Shown here piece after piece: positions 34,130-42,426 of a stretch of DNA of 64,000 nt. The stretch lies in the NCBI GenBank assembly GCA_945865815.1, contig CAMBFR010000004.1, positions 31,604-95,603 on the forward strand, given 5' to 3'. Each line of letters starts with the position of its first letter. Position 1 is the first letter of the stretch. The stretch comes from Candidatus Sulfopaludibacter sp. SbA3 (GTDB taxonomy: Bacteria > Acidobacteriota > Terriglobia > 20CM-2-55-15). The notes under the pieces are model-generated. The model ran no database searches. It saw only the letters and a list, made by a program, of their open reading frames with translations, and had not been told where the DNA came from. Made by a program: the position numbers and the translations under genes.

Positions 34130-34199
34130 GAGCAAATCTGGGGACAGACTCCGAATTCCTCGTAATGCTGGAATTCGGAGTCTGTCCCCAGATTTGCTC
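34130..34199. repeat. Perfect 30-bp inverted repeat with GGGGACAGACTCCGAATT core
   Basis: Arms 34130-34159 and 34170-34199 match fully around a 10-base loop. It lies in the divergent gap before the gene at 34212, so it is not simply a terminator. The same core recurs in the palindrome at 55232-55319, which suggests a dispersed REP-like element. Confidence 0.85.
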
Positions 34200-34211
34200 A
34201 AAGGAACAGCA

Positions 34212-34610
34212 GTGATCACACCAGATGAAGCTTTTTTGATTTTCGACAAATTGCGGGCCGACGGGTCCGTGGTGTTTTGCATGGGGCGATTGTCCGGCTG
34301 GACCTTCGCGCTTCGAGCGAAAGTCGTCTCCACTTCCGGGCAGGAGATCATTTTGGTATCCGCTGACCGGCACTCCGGATCGATATCCTTTCGTTTGGAC
34401 GTAGAGGATTTGATCCTCCGATACGCAGAGCCTCGTGACGTTCCCATGCTTCAGGGCCTGCACGAGCGCGACATGAACCTGGCCTCAGTCGTGGTCAGCC
34501 TGCCGTTGCGCCTACGGACTGCCGACCTTCGGGCGCGGTTGCTGGAGGCGCCTCCCCGGGAGATTCTGTTTTTCGTGGAGCTCCCGCGGGAAGAAGAATC
34601 GCAGCAATGA
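34212..34610 (+). CDS. Hypothetical protein
   Basis: A 132-residue soluble protein with no recognised family. It has alternating strands and helices (TPDEAFLIFDKLRADGSVVF, then FALRAKVVSTSGQEIILVSA) and an acidic end EEESQQ. The start is taken as the GTG at 34212, with AAGGA upstream. It overlaps the EamA gene as ATGA, so the pair is co-translated. Confidence 0.6.
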   Translation: MITPDEAFLIFDKLRADGSVVFCMGRLSGWTFALRAKVVSTSGQEIILVSADRHSGSISFRLDVEDLILRYAEPRDVPMLQGLHERDMNLASVVVSLPLRLRTADLRARLLEAPPREILFFVELPREEESQQ

Positions 34611-35482
34611 CGCCCATGGCGCCGGCCTATGCGGCCTTCGTGCTCCTTTGCTTTGTATGGGGTTCGACATGGCTCGTCATCAAAGTGGGTTACGGTGGGC
34701 TCGGCCCGTTCAACGTGGCCGCGCTTCGCTTCTTCATCTCCGGTCTCCTGATGGTCCCGCTTGTGCCGATGCTGGGCGCGCGTTGGCCGCGCGGCCGCAA
34801 CGAATGGCGGCTGGTCGTCTTCGTGGGAATCGTCCTGTTTGGGGTGGACTACGGGCTCATCTATTGGGGCGAGCAGTGGCTCGACAGCGGTCTGACGGCC
34901 GTGCTCTTCGCGGTGCTCCCGATCGTCACGGCCCTGATGGCCCATGTCTACCTGCGCGGTGAGCGCCTCACGATTTCCAAATTCACAGGAACGCTGCTCG
35001 CTTTCGCCGGCGTCGCGATGTTGTTTGCGGACAACCTTCAACTGGATGCGTCGAAAACCTGGCCGATGCTGGCAGTGATCTTCTCCACCGTGTGCGCCGG
35101 AGCCTCGTCGGTGGCGACGAAACGGTACGGCAATGCCCTGCACCCGGCCGCGTTTAACGCGCCCGCTATGCTGGTGGGCGGTGCATGTCTCGCCCTCGCG
35201 TCGGTTATCGCCGGAGACGGTCTCCACGCTCCATCAGACCTTCAGACATGGGGCGCCATTCTGTATCTCGCTGTCGCCGGCAGCGTGGTGACGTTTCTTA
35301 TCTTCTTCTGGCTTCTCAAGACGTGGAGCGCCACGACGTTGTCGTTCATCTCCGTGTTTACGCCGATTACCGCGCTCGCCCTTGGCTACATCGTCTTGCA
35401 CGAGCGGCCGACCGCCTGGACGGCGTTGGGCGCCGTGGTAGTACTGATGGGCGTTGTGTTGGCGCAGGTCCGGAAAAGGTGA
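34607..35482 (+). CDS. EamA-family (DMT) transporter
   Basis: A 291-residue drug/metabolite transporter with ten predicted helices in two EamA repeats: FVLLCFVWGSTWLVIKVG at the start of the first, then TLSFISVFTPITALALGYIV in the second. The substrate is unknown; relatives move amino acids or metabolites out of the cell. The ATG at 34607 overlaps the preceding hypothetical gene. Confidence 0.9.
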   Translation: MTPMAPAYAAFVLLCFVWGSTWLVIKVGYGGLGPFNVAALRFFISGLLMVPLVPMLGARWPRGRNEWRLVVFVGIVLFGVDYGLIYWGEQWLDSGLTAVLFAVLPIVTALMAHVYLRGERLTISKFTGTLLAFAGVAMLFADNLQLDASKTWPMLAVIFSTVCAGASSVATKRYGNALHPAAFNAPAMLVGGACLALASVIAGDGLHAPSDLQTWGAILYLAVAGSVVTFLIFFWLLKTWSATTLSFISVFTPITALALGYIVLHERPTAWTALGAVVVLMGVVLAQVRKR

Positions 35483-35528
35483 CAGGCAAGAACGGCAGCC
35501 TGGGTATCATCTGCGTCCAGGAATCGAC

Positions 35529-35870
35529 ATGACATCCATGTTCCTTGCCATGCTGCTCGTGCAGGCAGCTCCGGCACAGCAGAATTCGATCGACCTCGAA
35601 GGCGTTGTAAGACGAGCGACCGAATACGTGACGCAATATGAAGAAGAACTGGGAAATCTGATCGGAGCCGAGGAGTACGTACAAAACTCCGTCTGGATGG
35701 ACACCAGCCGTCCTCCGAAAGTTGCCCGGCGGCTGCTTGTGTTCATCAACTTCAACACGGATCTGATGGACGCGTCCGAGTGGGCCGACGACCCGCGTTA
35801 TCCGGAGAAGTTCTCGGCGTATTCGTACAAGATCTTCTCAAACGCGATCATGTACGCCATCAGCCATTAG
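35529..35870 (+). CDS. Short secreted hypothetical protein, possibly truncated
   Basis: A 113-residue protein with a likely signal peptide (MTSMFLAMLLVQAAPAQQ). VVRRATEYVTQYEEELGNLI, then GAEEYVQNSVWMD, resembles the start of longer acidobacterial secreted proteins of unknown function. Those usually continue for several hundred residues, whereas this one stops after YKIFSNAIMYAISH. A truncated copy is therefore possible. It ends about 110 nt before the receptor gene. Confidence 0.5.
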   Translation: MTSMFLAMLLVQAAPAQQNSIDLEGVVRRATEYVTQYEEELGNLIGAEEYVQNSVWMDTSRPPKVARRLLVFINFNTDLMDASEWADDPRYPEKFSAYSYKIFSNAIMYAISH

Positions 35871-35979
35871 GCTAATTCCAGTTCGACCTGACCCAAACAC
35901 CCCCAATCGGGACACTCGAAAACAGTTTCCAAGCAACCCGGACGCCTATAGACTCAACCGCCAAAGGGGGAACTTAGCG

Positions 35980-38900
35980 ATGTCATTGAGACAAAAAAGA
36001 GAGTGTGTGTCGCTATTGGTGGTGGTTTGTTTACTCGTGTGCAGCGCGCAGCTTGCCGCACAGAACAGTTCCGGTTCTATTTCAGGAAGCGTGCAGGATG
36101 TATCGGGCGCGGTTATTCCTGGCGTACAGGTGGTTTTGCTGAACCAGGACCAGGGCGTAGAAGCTCGGCAGTCGATCACAAATGAGGCCGGAGTATATGT
36201 GTTCAGCGCTTTGGCGGGCGCTACATACACCGTCACTGCGGAGTTACCCGGCTTCAAGAGCTACAGGAAGACCGATATCAAACTTTTCGTCAACGACAGA
36301 CTCGGCCTTCCCGCCATCGTGCTTGAGGTGGGATCGCAGGCGGAGTCCATTACCGTCGAAGCCGAAGCTGTTCAGCTTCAGACCGTGTCCGCCGAGCGCG
36401 CAGGCGTCGTCACGGGCCGGCAGATTATCGATATTGCGCTGAATGGCCGGAATTTCACGAGTCTTCTGAAGACCGTGCCAGGCGCCCCGGCGGATGCGGG
36501 CACCGGGACGACCACTTTTAACGGTCAGCGCGCGAATCAGAATAACTTTACGGTGGATGGCCAGACGGTTATTGACTCGGGCGTGAATCAGCAGTTCGCC
36601 TATCGCGTCAGCATGGACGCCATTGCCGAATTCAAAGTGTCTACCAACAGCCAGGGCGCTGAATTCGGCAGGAACTCCGGCGCGCAGGTTCAGGTAGCAA
36701 CCAAGAGTGGAACTAATGAATTCCATGGTGGAGGCTATTTCTTCAAGCGGCACGAAGGATGGAATGCCAATTCTTTTGATAACAACCGTCGTGGCTCGTT
36801 ACGCCAGATATACCGTTTCATGACGACCGGCTATAACCTCGGCGGTCCGGTCCCGGGAGGTTTTAACACGAACAAAGACAAGCTGTTCTTTTTCATGTCG
36901 CACGAGTGGGGCCGGCAGCGGGTTCCTCCGGCTCCGCGCCGTATCACGGTCCCTACAGCCGCGGAACGCGCGGGTAACTTTTCCCAATCGCGGGACGGCG
37001 CCGGTCTTCCCGTAACGGTAGTAGATCCGGTGACTCGGCAGCCTTTCCCCGGAAACATTATTCCGTCAAGCCGGTTCAGCCCATATGGTCCCCAGGTTCT
37101 GAACTGGCTGCCTCTTCCCAACGTTTTCGGGAACCCGCAATACAATTACGAATCCCAGTCGGCGCAGGAACTGCCTTCGTTCGATCAGGTGTACCGGGGC
37201 GATTACAATATCAGCAGCAACTGGCGGCTATACGGCCGCGTGCTGAACAGCAAACAGACGCAAAACAATCCCTACGGCAGAGCAGACTCGTCCAACAACC
37301 TCGGCCTCTCGCCGCTGCTGGCTCCGACGTTCGGCTGGTCGGTAAACGGAAACCTGACAACAATAATCAGCCCGACGGCAACGAACGAATTACAGGTCGG
37401 ATATACAAAGAACGGCATTCCGGGCAACGCTCCTCCGAGCGATAGTCCGTATTACAGGACCAATTCGAAGATTACGATCCCGTTGCTCTTTCCCAGTGCG
37501 GATCCGATCGGACTGGTTCCAAACTTCGGCTTTGGCGGCGTTGGCGGACCCGGCATACCGACGCTGATGACGAACTTCGCTGGCCTTCCTTACGCCAACA
37601 AGAACCCCATCGTGAACGTGACGGATAACGTCAGCAAGGTCCTGAATACGCATACGTTGAAGTTCGGAATATTCGTCGAACATGCTGTTAAATCCGAGAA
37701 TCCATTCCGTCCTCTCAACGGCACCATCCTGTTCGACCGTGATCCACTGAATCCGGGTGACGCCAACTGGGCATACGCCAATGCGTTGCTGGGAAACTTC
37801 AGAGAGTATTCCCAATTCAGTAAGAGCCTGCTTCCCAGCTATCCATATTGGAACATCGAATGGTATGCGCAAGACACGTGGAAGGCGACTTCGCAGCTCA
37901 CCCTGAACTATGGACTTCGGGTCAGCGTGATTCCTCCGCTCTGGGAAAAAGACAACTTGTTCACAAACTTCGACGCGGCGGCGTACGACCCGGCTAAACG
38001 GGTTTCGCTTTATCAACCCGCGCTGGTAAACGGCCAGCGCGTGTCGCGCAATCCGCTTACCGGAACAACAGGTCCGGCGGTGTTGATCGGAGCGATCGTG
38101 CCGGGTTCAGGAAATCCTGCCAATGGCATCGTCAAATCCGGTCAGAGCGGCGTTCCTCGCGGCTTGATTGACAGCGGCGGCCTGCACTGGGGTCCGCGGC
38201 TCGGCCTGGCCTATGCAATGAACAACAGGACAGTACTCCGCGCGGGCGGCGGCGTGTTTTACGAGAGAATCGCAACCTCGGGTGTCGGATATACGACGAA
38301 CTATCTCACCAATCCGCCCGACGTCCAGCTCTCCCGCATTCTGTACGGCAATCTCTCCGCAATCGGCGGCTCGGCAGGAACGCTGTTCCCGTTGGCCATT
38401 ACTCAGTTGTCAAAAGACGGCCGCGTACCGACCGTATACAACTACAGCGCCGGCTTACAACGCGAACTCCCGTTGGACATTCTTCTGGACGTGTCCTACG
38501 TCGGGACCCAGTCACGGCACTTGTATGAAAACATCCCGTTCAACGGCTTGCCGCTGGGAAGCGCGTGGCTGCCGCAGAACCAGGACCCGACAGCGGCAAC
38601 ACCCCGATTTGACGGAACCACCACGCTGCCGGCCGACCTGTACCGGCCCTACGCGGGTTATACCGGAGGCAATATCGTGGTGGGCGGCGCCGGTTCGACG
38701 ATCGCTCACTTCACGTTCGGCGGCTCGGCCAATTACAACGCGCTGCAGATTTCCGTGGACCGGCGGCGCGGCCGATTGCAGTTCGGCGCGACATATACAT
38801 GGTCGAAGGCCCTTGGTACCCAGGTCGGTCATCTGACCAATACGCGCGGCGTCAATTACGGCCCGCTCCAACTGGACCGGACGCAGGGACTCACCTTCAA

Positions 38901-39504
38901 CTACATATACGACATTCCGAGTCTGGCCCAGACGATTTCCGGGCTGGACAACCGGGTAGGCAGACAGATATTCGGCGGCTGGCAACTTTCAGGTCTCACG
39001 AGTGTGAGCGTCGGCGCTCCACTTACCCTGGACTACTCGCTGACCGGAATTGGCGCTGCGCAACGCAACCGGATGATCACCGGCAGTGAAGATGTCGCGC
39101 CACGTCCGGTTCTGACCTGCAACCCGAATAAGCCGCGGGGAGAGCGCACGACGCTTGCTTTCATCGATACATCGTGCGTCGCGATGGCTACCCGGGGCAG
39201 CATCGGCAACGATTCCGGGATCAACAGCGTCCGCGGACCGGGCCTCCACAACTGGGATATCTCGATCTTCAAGAACTTCCAGTACGGAGAAGACCAGCGC
39301 CGCATTCAGATCCGCGTGGAAATGTATAACGCTTTTAACCACACACAGTGGGGCACGTTCAACTCCGTGGCCCAGTTCAACCCGGCCACAGGCGCGCTCG
39401 TCAATGCGGCGAGCCCCACGAACCGTGATGGTTTTGGCGCTCTGACCCAGGCACGCGCGAACAGTCAGCGAATCATCCAACTCGCCGGCAAGTTTTACTT
39501 CTAG
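35980..39504 (+). CDS. Oar-type TonB-dependent receptor with carboxypeptidase-regulatory domain
   Basis: A 1174-residue outer-membrane protein. A signal peptide (LLVVVCLLVCSAQLAAQ) is followed by an Ig-like carboxypeptidase-regulatory domain at ~30-120 (GSISGSVQDVSGAVIPGVQV; TNEAGVYVFSALAGATYTV). The plug contains LNGRNFTSLLKTVPG and GQRANQNNFTVDGQTV, and EFGRNSGAQVQVATKSGTNE leads into the beta barrel. Such receptors are abundant in Acidobacteriota and import large or complex nutrients; the ligand is unknown. The ribosome site is AAGGGGGAACTTAGCG. A hairpin follows the stop. Confidence 0.9.
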   Translation: MSLRQKRECVSLLVVVCLLVCSAQLAAQNSSGSISGSVQDVSGAVIPGVQVVLLNQDQGVEARQSITNEAGVYVFSALAGATYTVTAELPGFKSYRKTDIKLFVNDRLGLPAIVLEVGSQAESITVEAEAVQLQTVSAERAGVVTGRQIIDIALNGRNFTSLLKTVPGAPADAGTGTTTFNGQRANQNNFTVDGQTVIDSGVNQQFAYRVSMDAIAEFKVSTNSQGAEFGRNSGAQVQVATKSGTNEFHGGGYFFKRHEGWNANSFDNNRRGSLRQIYRFMTTGYNLGGPVPGGFNTNKDKLFFFMSHEWGRQRVPPAPRRITVPTAAERAGNFSQSRDGAGLPVTVVDPVTRQPFPGNIIPSSRFSPYGPQVLNWLPLPNVFGNPQYNYESQSAQELPSFDQVYRGDYNISSNWRLYGRVLNSKQTQNNPYGRADSSNNLGLSPLLAPTFGWSVNGNLTTIISPTATNELQVGYTKNGIPGNAPPSDSPYYRTNSKITIPLLFPSADPIGLVPNFGFGGVGGPGIPTLMTNFAGLPYANKNPIVNVTDNVSKVLNTHTLKFGIFVEHAVKSENPFRPLNGTILFDRDPLNPGDANWAYANALLGNFREYSQFSKSLLPSYPYWNIEWYAQDTWKATSQLTLNYGLRVSVIPPLWEKDNLFTNFDAAAYDPAKRVSLYQPALVNGQRVSRNPLTGTTGPAVLIGAIVPGSGNPANGIVKSGQSGVPRGLIDSGGLHWGPRLGLAYAMNNRTVLRAGGGVFYERIATSGVGYTTNYLTNPPDVQLSRILYGNLSAIGGSAGTLFPLAITQLSKDGRVPTVYNYSAGLQRELPLDILLDVSYVGTQSRHLYENIPFNGLPLGSAWLPQNQDPTAATPRFDGTTTLPADLYRPYAGYTGGNIVVGGAGSTIAHFTFGGSANYNALQISVDRRRGRLQFGATYTWSKALGTQVGHLTNTRGVNYGPLQLDRTQGLTFNYIYDIPSLAQTISGLDNRVGRQIFGGWQLSGLTSVSVGAPLTLDYSLTGIGAAQRNRMITGSEDVAPRPVLTCNPNKPRGERTTLAFIDTSCVAMATRGSIGNDSGINSVRGPGLHNWDISIFKNFQYGEDQRRIQIRVEMYNAFNHTQWGTFNSVAQFNPATGALVNAASPTNRDGFGALTQARANSQRIIQLAGKFYF

Positions 39505-39515
39505 CGTCCTTTTCC

Positions 39516-39542
39516 GCAGGGGCGGTCATCGACCGCCTCTGC
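39516..39542. terminator. Hairpin between convergent genes
   Basis: GCAGGGGCGGTC and GACCGCCTCTGC pair almost fully around ATC. It lies just after the receptor stop and before the stop of the G8-domain gene. There is no clear T run, so Rho-independent function is uncertain. Confidence 0.5.
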
Positions 39543-39556
39543 CGTTCGCCAGGTTC

Positions 39557-41755
39557 TTACCTGCCGCCGCAGATCCATCCGCCGATGTCGGGCCGCGTGT
39601 TGGGGCAGGGCGCCTCACTTTGCGGACCCGCCAGCGAGTAGTAGACCTTGAAGTCGTCACCCGGCTTGGCGTTGAAGTTGTAGACGGCGATGGGATCGCG
39701 TGGATCCGGATCGTCACGGGCCATCCGGTAATTCATCGAGATCGCCGCCGGCGGATTCGCCGAATCTCGCGGCACGTCCAGCGGCTCGAAGACGGAGTCG
39801 CGCACCTCTGCGCGTTTGACCTCCTCGCCGGACTGCGAACTCGCCGAATAGGCCGTCGCAATCACAATGCCGACGTAGTTCTGGAAGAATCCTCCCTGGA
39901 CGAGCGCCGACCCGTCACCACGGCCCGGCTCCCGAAATGCGACTCCATGGTAGAACGGGCTCGATACGCCGGTGCGCATACCCTGCACATCCGCGTTCCG
40001 CACAACGATGGTCTTGGCAACGTAATTGGACAGCCAGACGCCGGCAGGGCTCTCTGCCTGATTGGCGAGGAGCGATTTGTCACCGCGCACAGTAATCCGA
40101 TCGACGGTCAACCGGTCGGCCGGCGTCCCGGTCAGCCCATGGCGGGAAGCGTGCCAGACGCGCAGGTCCGCGATGGCGCCGTTCCAGCCCCAGGCGACAC
40201 CAGCCTGCATCGCGCCGTACGCTTCATTGTTTGTGAATTCCAGTACGTCAGCGCCTGTCGTGTCGAGCGGCAGAGTCTGGGCGTTCTGACTGGTATCGGC
40301 GCCCTTGAACGCCGGGATACGCACAGCGTCCAGCGCGCCCGCCGCGAGTCCGAATCCGAAAGCGTCGGCATTGGCGGCAACGTTGTTGCGAATATAGTTG
40401 TTGGGTCCGCGGAACCAGAAGCCCGCGCCTTCACCTCCGGGATCCGGCCCCGCGCCGCCGTAACCGCTGCGCGGCGCAAAGTCGCCTGAGCCTCCGGAGC
40501 GCATGGCGAAATTGTGATCGAACACGTTGAAACTTTCGGCGCCGTCCTCGGTCACGATCCCGGCCCCGTGCGTGTTGTACACGACGTTATCGCGGACCAG
40601 GCCGTAGTGACTGTTGTGAACCGTGATTCCCCACTTGGGCGCGCCGTCCACCGAGTTGCCGACAAGCGTGAATTGATAACCGTTGGCCGGCGCAACAGCC
40701 GGTCCGAAACCATGGTGGAAGTGAATCGCATATCGGCCGATCTGGTTGGCGCCGAACTTGACGAGACGGCCGCTCGCATCGAACTCCGAGCTGTCGAGCA
40801 CTCCCATCCGCGTGCGCCCCATCTCGCGCACTTCGACATATCGCAGGTCGATGTCCGCGCGAGAGATGAAAATCATGTGGCCGCGCGTGCCCTCCGGATT
40901 CTCGGATCGGATAACAATACTTCGGCTGAGATTGCCGACGTGTGGCAGGAACTCGAGACGGCCGCCGGCGCTTCGAGCGCCTTTATGGTCGAATCGCAGC
41001 GGCGCGGCAAGCACGACGCGATTACCTGAAATCGACGCAACCTGAAGCTTCTCGTCCTGCGGTTGGTAATCCGCGCCGCGTTCATTGTTCCGCAACTGCC
41101 GCGTGTCCGGAATGACGAGACGGTCGCCTGCACGCCATCCACTTACCGGCGAATCAAAGACGAGCGCCGCCGCGCCTCGAAGCGGCTCCTCGGCCAACCG
41201 CACAAACACCGGCGTCTTCACCGCCCCGTGCATGGTGACCTTGCCCAGGCTCTCGATGCCTGTGCCCATCTGTCCGGGATCGATCGCCCGATCAATCGGC
41301 TGATCCGCGATGATGATCTCGGCAACGACGTCCGCCGGCACCGGGTTCGCCTCCGTGCCGATCTCGAGGTATCCCTTCTCCAGAACCATCAGGTTGCCGA
41401 CCTTCAGCCTGGTGTTCGCGTTCGTCTCGAAGCGGAGACGGCCTTCCACCTCGATGCATTCCAGTCGAGCGTCACTCACTACGTTGTAGGTCACGTCATG
41501 CCCTGCGGCAATTCTCACTCTGTCGCCCGCGGCCGGCGCCTTCCCGCTCGACCAGGTGCCCGGATCGGACCAGCGGCCGCCGTTAGCGCTCGCGACAGTG
41601 GGGTTCGCGCAGAAATAAGGTATGCCTTGCGGCGCGCCGCTGACAGCAGGAGTATGGCCGTGCAAATCTTGCGCCCTGACCGACAGCGGTCCAGACGCCA
41701 TGACGATCGAAACAGCAACTAAATTGAGGCCGAAGCGAAAGAACCTGGCAGTCAT
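39557..41755 (-). CDS. Secreted G8-domain / right-handed beta-helix protein
   Basis: A 732-residue secreted protein. A signal peptide (LVAVSIVMASGPLSVRAQ) is followed by a G8-like domain: GGRWSDPGTWSSGKAPAAGD, then VRIAAGHDVTYN. A long parallel beta-helix repeat region follows, rich in N and G turns (YAIHFHHGFG, GITVHNSHYGLVRDNVVYN, NNYIRNNVAANADAFG). Related proteins bind or cleave polysaccharides such as hyaluronan-like chains (CEMIP, PKHD1 families); activity here is not shown. The ATG at 41755 follows AAAGGAG; an in-frame start at 41833 would collide with the divergent cytochrome gene. Confidence 0.8.
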   Translation of the reverse strand: MTARFFRFGLNLVAVSIVMASGPLSVRAQDLHGHTPAVSGAPQGIPYFCANPTVASANGGRWSDPGTWSSGKAPAAGDRVRIAAGHDVTYNVVSDARLECIEVEGRLRFETNANTRLKVGNLMVLEKGYLEIGTEANPVPADVVAEIIIADQPIDRAIDPGQMGTGIESLGKVTMHGAVKTPVFVRLAEEPLRGAAALVFDSPVSGWRAGDRLVIPDTRQLRNNERGADYQPQDEKLQVASISGNRVVLAAPLRFDHKGARSAGGRLEFLPHVGNLSRSIVIRSENPEGTRGHMIFISRADIDLRYVEVREMGRTRMGVLDSSEFDASGRLVKFGANQIGRYAIHFHHGFGPAVAPANGYQFTLVGNSVDGAPKWGITVHNSHYGLVRDNVVYNTHGAGIVTEDGAESFNVFDHNFAMRSGGSGDFAPRSGYGGAGPDPGGEGAGFWFRGPNNYIRNNVAANADAFGFGLAAGALDAVRIPAFKGADTSQNAQTLPLDTTGADVLEFTNNEAYGAMQAGVAWGWNGAIADLRVWHASRHGLTGTPADRLTVDRITVRGDKSLLANQAESPAGVWLSNYVAKTIVVRNADVQGMRTGVSSPFYHGVAFREPGRGDGSALVQGGFFQNYVGIVIATAYSASSQSGEEVKRAEVRDSVFEPLDVPRDSANPPAAISMNYRMARDDPDPRDPIAVYNFNAKPGDDFKVYYSLAGPQSEAPCPNTRPDIGGWICGGR

Positions 41756-41827
41756 ACCGGGTCTCCTTTGAGTATTTGAGTGATGGTAGAATGCGCCTGC
41801 AAATATACAACTCACCGGGAGGTCAGC

Positions 41828-42229
41828 GTGCATTCAATTTTTTTGCGTGTGGTTGTGGCCGGACTGGTACTGGCAGCCGTTGCCGGCGTCGGCATGATGG
41901 CTCAAGGCAACCCTGAGGCCGCCAAGGTCAGCAACCCCGTGCCGGCCACTCCGGAATCCGCCGCTGCGGGCAAACCGATATACACGCGGTATTGCGCGGT
42001 TTGTCACGGCACAACCGGGGAAGGCGGTTCCGGCAGCGACATCAGTCCGCCGGCGCCGAATCTCATCGATGCCGCCTGGAAACGAGGATCAACCGACGGG
42101 GAGATCTTTGACGTTATCAAGAACGGCATTCAGCCGGATCTGAACATGGAGCCATTTGGCGACCGTATCAAGGATCCCGATATCTGGAATGTCGTGAACT
42201 ACGTGCGCTCGCTGGCCCCGAAGAACTAA
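41828..42229 (+). CDS. Small c-type cytochrome
   Basis: A 133-residue periplasmic cytochrome c. A signal peptide (FLRVVVAGLVLAAVAGVG) precedes the haem site CAVCHG and the distal Met in LNMEPFGDRI; the fold ends with DIWNVVNYVRSLAPKN. It probably feeds electrons to or from the haem-containing beta-propeller protein encoded convergently. The GTG at 41828 has GGGAGGTC upstream and defines a proper signal peptide. Confidence 0.88.
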   Translation: MHSIFLRVVVAGLVLAAVAGVGMMAQGNPEAAKVSNPVPATPESAAAGKPIYTRYCAVCHGTTGEGGSGSDISPPAPNLIDAAWKRGSTDGEIFDVIKNGIQPDLNMEPFGDRIKDPDIWNVVNYVRSLAPKN

Positions 42230-42249
42230 TGGAGGCTCGAGTTCCCCGA

Positions 42250-42412
42250 AAATGTCAAAAGTCGGATGTCCCATGTACGAGGTCAAATGCACTTGTCAAA
42301 GAACCAAATTACCACTTACCGAATGTCCAATTGAGTCATCGGGTAAGTTGGTCGCTCAGTCATTTGACAAGTACATTTGACCTCGTACATGGGACATCCG
42401 ACATTTGACATT
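42250..42412. repeat. Long imperfect inverted repeat between convergent genes
   Basis: About 50-base arms (42250-42300 and 42363-42412) pair almost fully; both contain GATGTCCCATGTACGAGG or its complement. The 62 bases between them hold a smaller partial inverted repeat. It fills the space between the cytochrome stop and the convergent gene stop. A MITE-like or REP-like element is more likely than a plain terminator. Confidence 0.75.
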
Positions 42413-42426
42413 CTCGGATACCCTGC

